Made by a program: the position numbers and the translations under genes. The notes under the pieces were generated by a model that saw nothing but the letters and a program-made list of their open reading frames with translations, was not told the DNA's origin and searched no databases. DNA of 64,000 nucleotides from Stenotrophomonas raiganjensis (SeqCode) (lineage in GTDB: Bacteria; Pseudomonadota; Gammaproteobacteria; Xanthomonadales; Xanthomonadaceae), in assembly GCF_030658505.1 (NCBI RefSeq), contig NZ_JAUTXR010000118.1:1-64000 (forward strand), read 5' to 3'. Position 1 is the first letter of the stretch. Each line of letters begins with the position of its first letter. Shown piece after piece: positions 18,691-27,368 of the stretch.

Positions 18691-20163
18691 TCAGGCCGGC
18701 GCGTGCCGCCGATGCAGGCCGAAGGCTGCGAGCAGGGCCAGCGCACCGGCCACGGCCATCGCCCATCCGAAACCGCTGGCCATCGCACTGCGATACCACG
18801 CCAGCGTCTGCGGCATGCCATGCATCGAGCTCGGCTGCAGGATCAGTTCGCGCGCCTGTGCGGCCAGCCCCTGTTGCCCCGCGGCGTGCGCTGACGCAGT
18901 GAAGTGGCAGACGGCACGCAGGCTCATCAGGCTGCCCAGCAGTGCGATCCCCAGGCTCATGCCGGCCTGGCGCAGCGCGTTCATCGTGGCTGAAGCGATG
19001 CCCGCACGCTCGGCCGGCACGCCGGCCATGACCGCCATGCCGGTCGCGGGAACGGCCAGCCCCATTCCAATACCGAGCAGCATCAGCAAGCCGCTGGCGT
19101 ATCCGCGTGAGGTCAACGGTTCGAACGTAGCCATCGCACAGAGCGCCACGCCGGACAGTACATAGCCCGACACCAGCGCAGCGGGCAGGCCCACGCGCGT
19201 GACCAGGCGCCCGAAGCACAGCGACACGACGCCCATGAACAGGAACTGCGGAACCAGCTGTGCACCTGCCAGTGCTGCGCTGTGTCCCTGCGCCTGCTGG
19301 AAGAACAGTGAGAGGAAGAACAGGCTCGCGTAGGCGGTGAAGCCCAGCACGAACGATGCCAGATTGAGCATGCCGAAACGGCGATCGGCAAACAGGTCCA
19401 ACGGCAGCAGTGGGCGCGCCACCTGGCGTTCGACAAGGCCGAACAGGATCAGGCCCACGCCCGCGATGCCCAGTGCCGACAGGGTCAGCGGCGCCAGCAG
19501 GCCGTACTCGCCGATCGCGATCAGGCCGTAGCTCAACGCGCCCAGCGCGACGATGCTGAGCAGCTGCCCGGCCGGGTCCAGCGCGGCGTGCTGCGGGTGC
19601 CGTCGCTCGGGAATCCCCCAGGCGCCCAGTGCGAGCGCCAGCAGGCCCAGCGGCAGGTTGATCAGGAAGATGCTCGGCCACCCGGCGCGCTGTACCAGCA
19701 GCCCGCCCAGGAATGGCCCAAGCACCAGCGCCAATGCACTGAACGCCGACCAACCACCGATCGCGCGTGCGCGCTGGTGCGGATCGGGAAATGCATGGCT
19801 GAGAATCGGCATCGCACTGGGAATCAGCAATGCACCGGCGATGCCCTGTATCGCACGCCCGGCCACCAGCATCGGCAGGTTGCCGGCGCAGGCGCAGAGC
19901 AACGAACCAAGAGTGAAGGTGGCGACGCTGGTCAGCCACATCCGCCGGTGACCGTAGCGATCCCCCAGCGGCCCCGCCGACAGCATCAGCGCCGACAGCG
20001 CGATCGCATAGGCATTGATCACCCACTGCAGGCCGGCCATGTCGGTATTCAGCGCCTGCTGCAGGGTCGGCAGGGCCACGTTGACGATGCTGATGTCCAG
20101 CGAGGCGAGAAACGTGCCGAGGTAGGCCGCAAGCACCAGGGCCGGGCGCTGGAAACGCTGCAT
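18691..20163 (-). CDS. MFS drug:H+ antiporter, DHA2 (14-TM) family
   Basis: The 490-residue inner-membrane protein begins with TM1 containing FLASLDISIVNVALPTLQQ, the DHA2/EmrB-QacA hallmark. Motif A is GPLGDRYGHRRMW and motif C-like Gly/Pro-rich sequence lies in LVLGPFLGGLLVQRAGW. About 14 hydrophobic segments are visible. It is divergent from a TetR gene, and the gap holds two operator copies 42-79 bp upstream of this start, so its expression is probably derepressed by a toxic ligand. Drug specificity cannot be told from the sequence. Confidence 0.92.
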   Translation of the reverse strand: MQRFQRPALVLAAYLGTFLASLDISIVNVALPTLQQALNTDMAGLQWVINAYAIALSALMLSAGPLGDRYGHRRMWLTSVATFTLGSLLCACAGNLPMLVAGRAIQGIAGALLIPSAMPILSHAFPDPHQRARAIGGWSAFSALALVLGPFLGGLLVQRAGWPSIFLINLPLGLLALALGAWGIPERRHPQHAALDPAGQLLSIVALGALSYGLIAIGEYGLLAPLTLSALGIAGVGLILFGLVERQVARPLLPLDLFADRRFGMLNLASFVLGFTAYASLFFLSLFFQQAQGHSAALAGAQLVPQFLFMGVVSLCFGRLVTRVGLPAALVSGYVLSGVALCAMATFEPLTSRGYASGLLMLLGIGMGLAVPATGMAVMAGVPAERAGIASATMNALRQAGMSLGIALLGSLMSLRAVCHFTASAHAAGQQGLAAQARELILQPSSMHGMPQTLAWYRSAMASGFGWAMAVAGALALLAAFGLHRRHAPA

Positions 20164-20204
20164 GTGTGGATCCCGGGGGAAGGCTGTGCGCGCATCGTAG
20201 CCAC

Positions 20205-20242
20205 TGACTGACCGTCGGTCAATGACTGGCGGTCAGTCAATG
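20205..20242. promoter_or_regulatory. Tandem TetR operators between the DHA2 pump and tetR
   Basis: Two 20-bp copies overlap by 2 bp: TGACTGACCGTCGGTCAATG (20205-20224) and TGACTGGCGGTCAGTCAATG (20223-20242). They differ at three positions. Each is an imperfect dyad (for example TGACCG-T-CGGTCA in the first copy). Location between divergent pump and TetR genes and size fit a doubly occupied TetR operator controlling both. Confidence 0.78.
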
Positions 20243-20290
20243 CCGAAACGCGGCTAGAATGGCGCCCGTCGCACCCGAACCTTGCCCACC

Positions 20291-20920
20291 ATGCAGATCC
20301 CCGCTGTCGCCAGGCCTCGCACCAAGCCGGCTGAAACCCGTCAGGAAGAACTGATGGATGCCGCGCAGGCGCTGTTCCTGTCGCAGGGTGTGGAGACCAC
20401 CACCATCAGCGACATCGTCGCCGCCGCCGACGTGGCCAAGGGCACCTTCTATACCTATTTCGCCTCGCGCACCGAGATCCTGCAGGCGCTGGCGCAGCGC
20501 TATACCCAGCGCTTCATGGAAGACGTCGAGCGCGCCGTGCAGCAGTATCCGGCCAGCGATGCCGTGGCGCGCCTGCGTGCCTGGATCCGTGCCAACATCG
20601 AGCTCTATGTGCGCACCCACGCGCTGCATGACGTGGTGTACGCCAACCACCACCACCACCAGCGCGGCAACGCCGAACGCAATGCCATCCAGCAGCAGCT
20701 GCTGGGCATCCTCGAAGCGGGCATCGCCGCTGGACGTTGGCAGCTGCCCGCACCGCAGGTCACCGCCTCGCTGATCTATGCCGGTGTGCACGGCGCCACC
20801 GACGACCTGATCGCCGCACCGGCGCAGGATGCCGAGGCCTTCATCGGCGCCGTGGTGGAAGATTGCCTGCGCATGGTCGGCGTGTCGCCAGCCCCGCAGC
20901 AGGGCGGCAAGCGCCGCTGA
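20291..20920 (+). CDS. TetR-family regulator of the divergent DHA2 pump
   Basis: This 209-residue regulator has the TetR HTH at about 20-65 (TTISDIVAAADVAKGTFYTYF). The C-terminal helical domain contains an unusual His run (NHHHHQ) near residue 115 that could bind metal or be coincidental. The ATG at 20291 was preferred to a TTG nine bases earlier. It is divergent from the MFS gene, with two overlapping dyads between them, the classic local repressor arrangement. Confidence 0.9.
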   Translation: MQIPAVARPRTKPAETRQEELMDAAQALFLSQGVETTTISDIVAAADVAKGTFYTYFASRTEILQALAQRYTQRFMEDVERAVQQYPASDAVARLRAWIRANIELYVRTHALHDVVYANHHHHQRGNAERNAIQQQLLGILEAGIAAGRWQLPAPQVTASLIYAGVHGATDDLIAAPAQDAEAFIGAVVEDCLRMVGVSPAPQQGGKRR

Positions 20921-20935
20921 AGGCCTCGACGTCGC

Positions 20936-21286
20936 TCAGCAATGGGCGAGGATGTTCAGCAACCGCCCGAACGGATCGCGGACGAAGAAGCGACGCACGC
21001 CCCAGGGTTCGTCGGCCGGGCCATACTCCAGCGCAATGCCGGCTGCACGCAGGCGATCCAGCACTTCCTGCAGATTGTCCACTTCGATCGACAGGTCCGG
21101 CACTGCAGTGCCCGAACCTCCTTCGCTGGCGAAGCTGACCTGGGCAAGTGCACTGCCCTGCCCGCCGTGGGTGACGATCCAGCCGTGGTCCATCACCACC
21201 GGCATCCCGAGCAGCTCGCCGTAGAAGGCGGCGGCCCGTTGCGGTTCCGGCGTGGCGATGTTGGCGACAACGCGTTTGACGGCCAT
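20936..21286 (-). CDS. VOC-superfamily (glyoxalase/bleomycin-resistance-like) protein
   Basis: The 116-residue protein shows the paired beta-alpha-beta-beta-beta modules of the VOC fold: VVANIATPEPQRAAAFYGELLGMPVV and LSIEVDNLQEVLDRLRAAGIALEYGP, ending RRFFVRDPFGRLLNILAH. The FYGELLGMPV and DPFGRLLNI motifs are typical. It could be an antibiotic-binding protein, a dioxygenase or an isomerase; the fold does not decide. It is convergent with tetR (15 bp gap). Confidence 0.85.
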   Translation of the reverse strand: MAVKRVVANIATPEPQRAAAFYGELLGMPVVMDHGWIVTHGGQGSALAQVSFASEGGSGTAVPDLSIEVDNLQEVLDRLRAAGIALEYGPADEPWGVRRFFVRDPFGRLLNILAHC

Positions 21287-21347
21287 GTGCAGCGGCTCCG
21301 ATGAGATTCCACATCCTCGCCGCTGCTTACCCGACCCGCAAGCGCGC

Positions 21348-21500
21348 TCAGGCCAGATGGCTCATCGCCAGTTGAATGATTCCACTCTTTGGCAACGCGC
21401 CAACGCTGCGGGCCACCGGCTTGCCATCGCGCACCACCACCATGGTCGGAATGCTCATCACGCCGAATGCGCGCCGCGCGCCCGCATTGAACACAGGCAC
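21348..21500 (-). pseudogene. Thioredoxin C-terminal remnant
   Basis: About 48 codons read NAGARRAFGVMSIPTMVVVRD and then GKPVARSVGALPKSGIIQLAM up to a stop at 21348. This follows the last third of bacterial thioredoxin around the conserved cis-proline (IPT) and the VGALSK stretch, but the WCGPC active-site half is missing. Upstream the frame runs into the terminator hairpin of the next gene, so there is no room for the missing half. It is best read as a decayed, 5'-deleted thioredoxin gene. Confidence 0.75.
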
Positions 21501-21521
21501 CCACCCGTTGCTCTGAAACAG

Positions 21522-21545
21522 AAGAGCCCCGTCGATGACGGGGCT
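21522..21545 (-). terminator. Intrinsic terminator of the Cys-rich peptide gene
   Basis: AGCCCCGTC-ATC-GACGGGGCT is a perfect 9-bp stem when read on the minus strand, followed by TCTTCTGTTTC. It lies 31 bp after the stop at 21576 and directly abuts the thioredoxin remnant. Confidence 0.75.
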
Positions 21546-21575
21546 CCACACTACGCAATGCTCAAGCGGCGCGAC

Positions 21576-21776
21576 TCACGTCCCCATGCACAGGTCGACA
21601 ACGCAGGTGTTGTACGCCTGCTGGCATTCGCCGGCATCGGCACCACTGGCCACGCACATCTGGTAGGCCCGCCAGCACGGCTTGTCACACGGTTCGACCG
21701 GCCCCGCCACCGCCACCGAACCGGTACAGGCCGCCGCGAACACAGCCCCTGCGATCACTTTCCTGAAAACTCGCAT
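21576..21776 (-). CDS. Small secreted cysteine-rich protein (66 aa)
   Basis: The 66-residue product has a Sec signal peptide (MRVFRKVIAGAVFAAACTGSVAVA) and a mature part of about 42 residues with six cysteines (EPCDKPC, YQMC, GEC, NTC, DLC). Cys spacing allows three disulfides. AAGGAGTG lies about 6 bases upstream of the ATG at 21776, so the longer in-frame start at 21866 was rejected. I do not recognise the family. It could be a periplasmic or extracellular disulfide-stabilised peptide. It lies downstream of the LOG-like gene on the same strand, about 90 bp away. Confidence 0.72.
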   Translation of the reverse strand: MRVFRKVIAGAVFAAACTGSVAVAGPVEPCDKPCWRAYQMCVASGADAGECQQAYNTCVVDLCMGT

Positions 21777-21866
21777 TGCATCACTCCTTGATAGGCCTGG
21801 TGAGCCCAGGCCGAGCCACCTTAGCGCTGCACACGGGACGTTGGGTGAAGACGGATGCGGCTCCAC

Positions 21867-22385
21867 TCAGTGCTGCAGCAACCCCAGGACACGCAGTTGC
21901 TCGGCCAGTTGATCAACGTTGCGCCACGGCAGTATCGGCGAATTGCCGCGCTCGTCCGGCGGGTTGTCCGGCAGCGTTTCGGACCAGCCCCCGGCCCCCA
22001 CAAGCGGCAACAGCGGCCGCCTGTGCAGCCACGCCAGGCACACCTCCGAGATCGTACCGGCGCGGCCGCTGATGACGATGCAGGCATCGCCGGCCAGGGC
22101 CATGATCAGGTTGCGCGCATCCCCCATGCCACAGGGCACTACCACCGTGGCCGGCCAATCGGCCGGTGGCATGCTGCCTTCAGGGATGACGCTGAGCACC
22201 TGGCCACCGGCGGCGATCGCCTGCTCGGCGGCCACCCGCGTAGCGGCACTGCCACAACCACTGACGACCGTGATGCCCTGGAGGGCCAGAAAACGCCCTG
22301 CTTCAGCTGCGCGCTCGAACGCGTCACTGCCAGGATCGGCACTACCCAATATCGCCAACTGCGGTTTACGGAATGCGGTACGCAT
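21867..22385 (-). CDS. LOG/TIGR00725-like Rossmann protein
   Basis: This 172-residue protein has the SLOG-type fold: QLAILGSADPG at the first strand, VVSGCGSAATRVAAEQAIAAGG as nucleotide-binding loop, ARNLIMALAGDACIVISGRAGTISEVCLAW where plant LOG enzymes have PGGxGTxxE, and a C-terminal helix. The length matches the TIGR00725 family, distantly related to cytokinin-activating phosphoribohydrolases. In bacteria such proteins may hydrolyse nucleoside monophosphates. The enzymatic role here is inference. It is divergent from the autotransporter gene. Confidence 0.78.
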   Translation of the reverse strand: MRTAFRKPQLAILGSADPGSDAFERAAEAGRFLALQGITVVSGCGSAATRVAAEQAIAAGGQVLSVIPEGSMPPADWPATVVVPCGMGDARNLIMALAGDACIVISGRAGTISEVCLAWLHRRPLLPLVGAGGWSETLPDNPPDERGNSPILPWRNVDQLAEQLRVLGLLQH

Positions 22386-22560
22386 GGACGGGTCCAGGGT
22401 TCGGGGGAAGAAAGGTCACAGTGCCCGGCCCGGCAGAGCCACGCCATGCACCTATCACAGAACATTAACGCGTTCATAAAATTCCCTTCACATTGCTGGG
22501 GGATATCGCCACGCCTTGGCGTTAACGGCCTTGTTGTCCGTCAACCAAGGAAGTTGTCCG

Positions 22561-25500
22561 ATGAATCACCCGCTGTACGGCCGTTCGTCCCGCTCCCTGT
22601 CGCATCGCCCGCTGGCCCTGGCCGTCGCCAGCTCGCTGCTGCTGGCCACCGCACTGCCGGCCATGGCCAGCGAATCACTCGAGGCATGGCAGCAGCAGCG
22701 CCAGCTGCAGGCCGCATGGGCGCAGCCCGCCGCCAGCACGGCCCCTGCAGCCACGGCCACTACAGCTGCCGCCAGCAGCACTGCTGTTCTTGGCAACCCG
22801 GGCGATCCGGCCAGCTGGCGCAGCGATGAATTCAACGCCGATTGGGGCCTGGGCGCGATGGGCGCGGACTACGCCTACGCACGTGGCCTGACCGGCCAGG
22901 GCGTACGCCTGGCGCTGTTCGACTCGGGCTCCGCGCTGGCGCATCCGGAGTTTGCAGGACGCAATACCTCCAGCATCACCATCGGTGCCGACTGCGCGAC
23001 ACCGGGCGTTGTCGCAGGTACCGGCGCCTGCGGACAGACCCACGGCGAACAGCCCGGCTACAACTACTACGGCCTCGGTGCCGGCGTTCCGGCCGCACTC
23101 GCGGCACGCCTCATCGCCGCCGGCCAGCCCTATGGCTTCAGCTACGCCGACCACGGAACGCATGTGCTTGGCACCATCGGCGCCAACCGCAATGGCACCG
23201 GCATGCATGGCGTGGCCTTTGGTGCGGATCTCACCGCCGCCCGCGTGTTCGGCGACACCTACTATGAGTGGCGCCTGGATCCGGACAACTACTATCGTCC
23301 GCGTGCTGTCTACCGAACCGATCCGGACGACGCCGCCACGCTGGACATGTATGCGCAGATCCAGGCGCAGGGCGTGCGCGCCATCAACCATAGCTGGGGC
23401 ATCTCCACGCGCAACATGACCGCCGCCGCGCTGGACCAGCAGTACGCCGACATCGGTGCCGACTACGGCGTGTACGGCAGCATCTACGCCAGCAATGGCG
23501 ATGCCTCCGGCTCCACCCTCATCCAGGTGTGGTCGGCCGGCAACGGCAGCGGTGCTGTTGCCGGTATCACCGCCTCGATGCCACGCTGGAAGCCCGAACT
23601 GGAACCGTACTGGCTGGCCGTGGCCAACGTCCGCCGGCCCAACGCCGCCGCGGGCGAAACCGACTACGTGATCGATGGCAGTTCCAGCATCTGCGGCGTT
23701 GCCGCCAACTGGTGCATCTCGGCACCCGGCACCGACATCCTGAGCACCATCGTGTCCGGTGATATCCAGGGCCGCGTCGAGAACACTTCCGCCTATGTCC
23801 GCCTGATCATCGACAGCGAGAACACCCAGTACGTCTATGGCACCAAGACGGGCACGTCGATGGCGGCGCCACACATCACCGGCGCGCTCGGCCTGCTGAT
23901 GGAGCGCTTCCCCTATCTGGACAATGCCCAGGTCCGCGACGTGCTGCTGACCACCGCACGCGACCTGGGGGCCGCAGGCATCGATCCGATCTACGGCTGG
24001 GGCATGGTGGATCTGAAGAAAGCCATCGAAGGCTACGGCTCGCTGCGCGTGGACACCAACGTGGTGATGAACCAGAAAGCTGGCGGCCTGAAGGTCTGGG
24101 AAGGCGATGCCTGGGATGACTGGACCAACGACATCGGCGGCCCCGGCAGGCTGACCAAATCCGGCATCGGCTGGCTGCGCCTGAGCGGCGACAACAGCTT
24201 CAATGGCGCCGTGCTGCGCGAGGGCACGCTGGAATTGAACGGCATCAACACCCTTACCTCGGCGGTCGAGGTACAGGGAGGCCAGTTCCTGCTCAATGGC
24301 AGCCTGGTCTCCACCGCGCTGACCACCAGCGGTGGCGTGAGCACGGTCAGCGCCAGTGGCGTGCTGAACAACAGCGACCTGGCCGTCAACGGCGGCGTGG
24401 TGTCCTTCAACGGCACGCAGACCGGCGGTACCACCACGGTCGGCGCCAACGGCCTGCTGAAGGGTATCGGCACGCTCGGCAACACCCGCGTGGACGGCAT
24501 CATCGCACCGGGCAACTCGATCGGCACGCTGACCATCAACGGCGACTATGTGCAGGGTGCAACGGGCACCTATGCTGCTGAACTTGCGCCAGGCGGACGC
24601 AGCGACCAACTGCATGTGACCGGCACCGCCACCCTGGGCGGGACGCTGGTCGCGCTGCCGGAGCCCGGCACCTACTACCTCGGCGAGCAGTTCAACTTCA
24701 TCCGTGCCGACGGCGGCGTCAACGGACAGTTCGCCAGCACCGACTTCAGTGCGTTCTCTCCGTTCCTGAAGTTCAGCCTCGCCTACGGCGCCAACGGCAC
24801 CCGCATCGACGTGGCGCGCGGTGCCTCGCTGGCCAGTGCCGCCAACACGCGCAACCAACGTGCAGTGGCGACCGCTGCCGACCTGTTGGCGATCAACCAG
24901 GGCCTGCCCAAGCCGCTGACCCAGCTGTTCCCGCAGCAGGTCGGCAGCGTGCTCGACGGCCTCAGCGGCGAGCTGCATGCGGCCACCGCGCTGGCGCTGG
25001 TCGAAGGCAGCCGCTATGTACGCGACGCCGCACTGTCACGTCGTGCCGGTGCAGCGGCACCAGGTGCCGACACGGCCGACGCCACCGGCGCATGGGTGCA
25101 GGCGATCGGTGGCAACAGCAAGCTGGACGGTGACGTCAACACCGCACGTACCGAAGCCAACAGCAACGGCCTGCTGATCGGCATCGACCGCGAGTTCTCC
25201 GGCTGGCAGGTCGGCGTGCTGGCCGGCACCGGCCGTACCGACGTGAAGCAGCAGGAGCGTCGAGCCAAGTCGAAGATCGACAACACCCATTTCGGTGCCT
25301 ATGCGGGCCACAACTGGGGAGGCTTCGGCCTCCGCGGCGGCGTCGCCTGGAGCAGGCACAAGGTGAAGAGCAGCCGTGATGTCGACTTCGCGGGCTTCAG
25401 CGACAGCTTGAGCGCACGCTACAACGCCAATACCCGCCAGGCCTTCCTCGAAGCCGGCTACCGCTTTGGCGGCCCGGAGGCCGGGCTGGAGCCCTACCTG

Positions 25501-25911
25501 CAGGTCGCGCGCGTGGAGGTGGACCTGAAGCAGATCAACGAACGCGGCGGTGCCGCCGCCCTGTACGGCAAGGTGGAGGACACCGGCACCACGGTCGCCA
25601 CCGCCGGCGTCCGCTTCGACAAAGGCCTGAAGGCATCGTTCCAGCAGGACAGCTGGTTGCACCTGCGCGGTGGCCTGGGCTATCGCCGTGCTTCCGGCGA
25701 CCGCAGCCAGGTCGCCAACCTCGCCTTCGCCAACAGCAGCACCACGTTCGCGGTGGAAGGCGCGCCGATTGCCGACAATGCGGTGGTGGCCGAGCTGGGC
25801 CTGTCGGCCTGGTTGACCCAGCGCCAGCAGCTGGAACTGGGCTACAGCGGCCAGTACGGCAGCGAGAGCCGCGACCACAGTGCGAATGTGCGCTGGTCGG
25901 TGCGCTTCTAG
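22561..25911 (+). CDS. Subtilisin-family (S8) autotransporter serine protease
   Basis: The 1116-residue protein has an extended signal peptide (to about A36), a linker of low-complexity Ala/Thr, and an S8 catalytic domain with D121 (LALFDSGSALAHPE), H198 (YADHGTHVLG) and S433 (TKTGTSMAAPH). Beta-helical passenger repeats follow (GWLRLSGDNSFNGAVLREG, about 540-760). The C-terminal roughly 280 residues form the autotransporter barrel, ending SVRF. AAGGAAG lies 8 bases upstream of this ATG. It secretes its own protease domain to the surface, as in the Xanthomonadaceae StmPr/SphB1-like autotransporters. A strong T-tract terminator follows. Likely substrates are host or surface proteins. Confidence 0.95.
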   Translation: MNHPLYGRSSRSLSHRPLALAVASSLLLATALPAMASESLEAWQQQRQLQAAWAQPAASTAPAATATTAAASSTAVLGNPGDPASWRSDEFNADWGLGAMGADYAYARGLTGQGVRLALFDSGSALAHPEFAGRNTSSITIGADCATPGVVAGTGACGQTHGEQPGYNYYGLGAGVPAALAARLIAAGQPYGFSYADHGTHVLGTIGANRNGTGMHGVAFGADLTAARVFGDTYYEWRLDPDNYYRPRAVYRTDPDDAATLDMYAQIQAQGVRAINHSWGISTRNMTAAALDQQYADIGADYGVYGSIYASNGDASGSTLIQVWSAGNGSGAVAGITASMPRWKPELEPYWLAVANVRRPNAAAGETDYVIDGSSSICGVAANWCISAPGTDILSTIVSGDIQGRVENTSAYVRLIIDSENTQYVYGTKTGTSMAAPHITGALGLLMERFPYLDNAQVRDVLLTTARDLGAAGIDPIYGWGMVDLKKAIEGYGSLRVDTNVVMNQKAGGLKVWEGDAWDDWTNDIGGPGRLTKSGIGWLRLSGDNSFNGAVLREGTLELNGINTLTSAVEVQGGQFLLNGSLVSTALTTSGGVSTVSASGVLNNSDLAVNGGVVSFNGTQTGGTTTVGANGLLKGIGTLGNTRVDGIIAPGNSIGTLTINGDYVQGATGTYAAELAPGGRSDQLHVTGTATLGGTLVALPEPGTYYLGEQFNFIRADGGVNGQFASTDFSAFSPFLKFSLAYGANGTRIDVARGASLASAANTRNQRAVATAADLLAINQGLPKPLTQLFPQQVGSVLDGLSGELHAATALALVEGSRYVRDAALSRRAGAAAPGADTADATGAWVQAIGGNSKLDGDVNTARTEANSNGLLIGIDREFSGWQVGVLAGTGRTDVKQQERRAKSKIDNTHFGAYAGHNWGGFGLRGGVAWSRHKVKSSRDVDFAGFSDSLSARYNANTRQAFLEAGYRFGGPEAGLEPYLQVARVEVDLKQINERGGAAALYGKVEDTGTTVATAGVRFDKGLKASFQQDSWLHLRGGLGYRRASGDRSQVANLAFANSSTTFAVEGAPIADNAVVAELGLSAWLTQRQQLELGYSGQYGSESRDHSANVRWSVRF

Positions 25912-25939
25912 TTCCAGCCACGTGTTCTCTTGACGGTTT

Positions 25940-25967
25940 GGGGCGGCCTCACGGCCGCCCCTTTTTT
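25940..25967 (+). terminator. Strong intrinsic terminator after the autotransporter
   Basis: GGGGCGGCC-TCAC-GGCCGCCCC followed by TTTTTT: a perfect 9-bp GC stem with a four-base loop and six T residues on the plus strand. It lies 28 bp after the autotransporter stop and 15 bp before the end of the convergent MFS gene. Confidence 0.9.
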
Positions 25968-25982
25968 GTCCACGGCCGGAAG

Positions 25983-27170
25983 CTAGGCGCGGTCGCGCAA
26001 CATCGCCGCGGCGATCAGGCTGGCGACCGGCAACAACAGCCCATAGGCCACCAGCGGCCACACCGTGTCCCCCGGCAGCAGCATGGTGGCCAGTGTCCCG
26101 AAGCCCGCCACGATCACGCTCTGTACGGCGTAGTAAAGCGCCACCGCCGTACCCGACGCATCGGCGAAATCACGCAAGGCGCCATTGGCGGCCACCGAAA
26201 CCACCATCACCAGCCCCACCGCGATGCCCCACATGGGCAGCACGACGCTGGCCAATGACAGTGGCAACGCCGCAGCGAGCGCCATCAGCAGCACGCCCGC
26301 CACCATCACGCACAGGCCGCGCAGGAATGTGCCACGCACCGCCCAGCGTGAAATGAACACCTTTGCCACGCGCGACGTGAGGATCATCACCAGTGCCACC
26401 GTCGCGAACGCCAGGCTGAAGGTGATCTGGGAGTACTGCATGCGCCCGACCAGCACGCGCGGTGCAATCGAGAAGAACACGAAGAACGTGCCCATCGCGG
26501 CACTGAATCCCAGCGTGTAGACCCAGAAGGCGCCACTGCGAAGCACCCTCTGCAGTGCTGGTCTCGCTTCTGCACCCGATGCTGGGCGGCTTTCCTGCCA
26601 CTGGCGTTGCGCGCGCAGCCAGGCGATCAGGCCAAGCACACCCAGCAACACGAAGATCGCACGCCAGCCCGCTGCCTTGGCCACCAGCGCACCCAGCATC
26701 GGTCCCAGCGCCGGCACGAAGGCCAGCATCGAGGCGAACAGCCCATACAGCGACGCGCCTTCGGGTGTATCGGCATACACATCACGCACCGTGGCAAAGG
26801 TCGCCACCAATGCCGCTGACGCTCCCACCGCCTGCACGGTTCGCCAGGCCAGGAATGCTGCGCCGCTGCTGGACATGGCCAGCGCAAGCGACGCAAGCGC
26901 GAACAGCAACGCCCCCAGCAACAGGACCGGTCGCCGCCCGATGCGGTCGGACAACGGACCGAACAGCAACTGGCCCAAGCCGAGCACCAGCAGGTAGATG
27001 CTCAGCGTGAGCTGCACCACCGCTGGCGATGTCTGCAGCGCCTGCGGCATCACCGGCACCACGGGAAGATAGATATCCATGGCCAGCGAGGCCAGGAGGT
27101 CGAACGGGGCCATCAGCGCAATGGCCGATGGCAGGGTGTGGGCCCAACGCGGGGCCTGACGATTGAACAT
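25983..27170 (-). CDS. MFS efflux pump closely resembling CmlA chloramphenicol exporters
   Basis: The 395-residue, 12-TM protein has SPFDLLASL-like APFDLLASLAMDIYLPVVPV at TM1, GPLSDRIGRRPVLL (motif A), GASAALVATFATVRDVYA and AMGTFFVFFSIAPRV. From memory these match CmlA more closely than generic Bcr/CflA members. The start at 27170 follows GGAGATTCCCC and gives the CmlA-like N-terminus; the frame to 27239 adds non-homologous sequence. It follows a LysR gene on the same strand, and a 198-bp leader holds hairpins and a tiny reading frame that could attenuate translation. Chloramphenicol as substrate is an inference from similarity. Confidence 0.85.
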   Translation of the reverse strand: MFNRQAPRWAHTLPSAIALMAPFDLLASLAMDIYLPVVPVMPQALQTSPAVVQLTLSIYLLVLGLGQLLFGPLSDRIGRRPVLLLGALLFALASLALAMSSSGAAFLAWRTVQAVGASAALVATFATVRDVYADTPEGASLYGLFASMLAFVPALGPMLGALVAKAAGWRAIFVLLGVLGLIAWLRAQRQWQESRPASGAEARPALQRVLRSGAFWVYTLGFSAAMGTFFVFFSIAPRVLVGRMQYSQITFSLAFATVALVMILTSRVAKVFISRWAVRGTFLRGLCVMVAGVLLMALAAALPLSLASVVLPMWGIAVGLVMVVSVAANGALRDFADASGTAVALYYAVQSVIVAGFGTLATMLLPGDTVWPLVAYGLLLPVASLIAAAMLRDRA

Positions 27171-27238
27171 GGGGAATCTCCGCCCAGAGTGAAACCGGCG
27201 GTGATCCATCCACCTCGCGTGCATCGCAGGGGTGATCA

Positions 27239-27267
27239 CCGCAACAACGTCTGCATCGTTGTTGCGG
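27239..27267 (-). promoter_or_regulatory. Leader hairpin with a six-codon frame upstream of the CmlA-like gene
   Basis: Read on the minus strand, CCGCAACAACG (27267-27257) and CGTTGTTGCGG (27249-27239) form a perfect 11-bp stem with the loop ATGCAGA. The loop ATG opens the frame ATG-CAG-ACG-TTG-TTG-CGG-TGA. Between it and the pump start are a repeated GATCACC and a CCGCC...GGCGG pair whose right side touches the GGAG ribosome site. cmlA and ermC genes use such leaders for drug-induced translational attenuation. No strong ribosome site precedes the short frame, so function is conjecture. Confidence 0.4.
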
Positions 27268-27368
27268 CTCAGCGAACTGTCTGCGGACCGTTCCCGTTGT
27301 TCATGGTGTCCATCGAATGCGAATGCAGGTGGCGCAAGTGTAGCAATCGTCCGCCTGCCGCGCGGCCT

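Noticed and set aside
21348..21551. 67-codon frame as a functional thioredoxin-like gene
   Set aside because: Its first 20 codons are made of the terminator of the next gene and the active-site half is absent, so I list it as a remnant.
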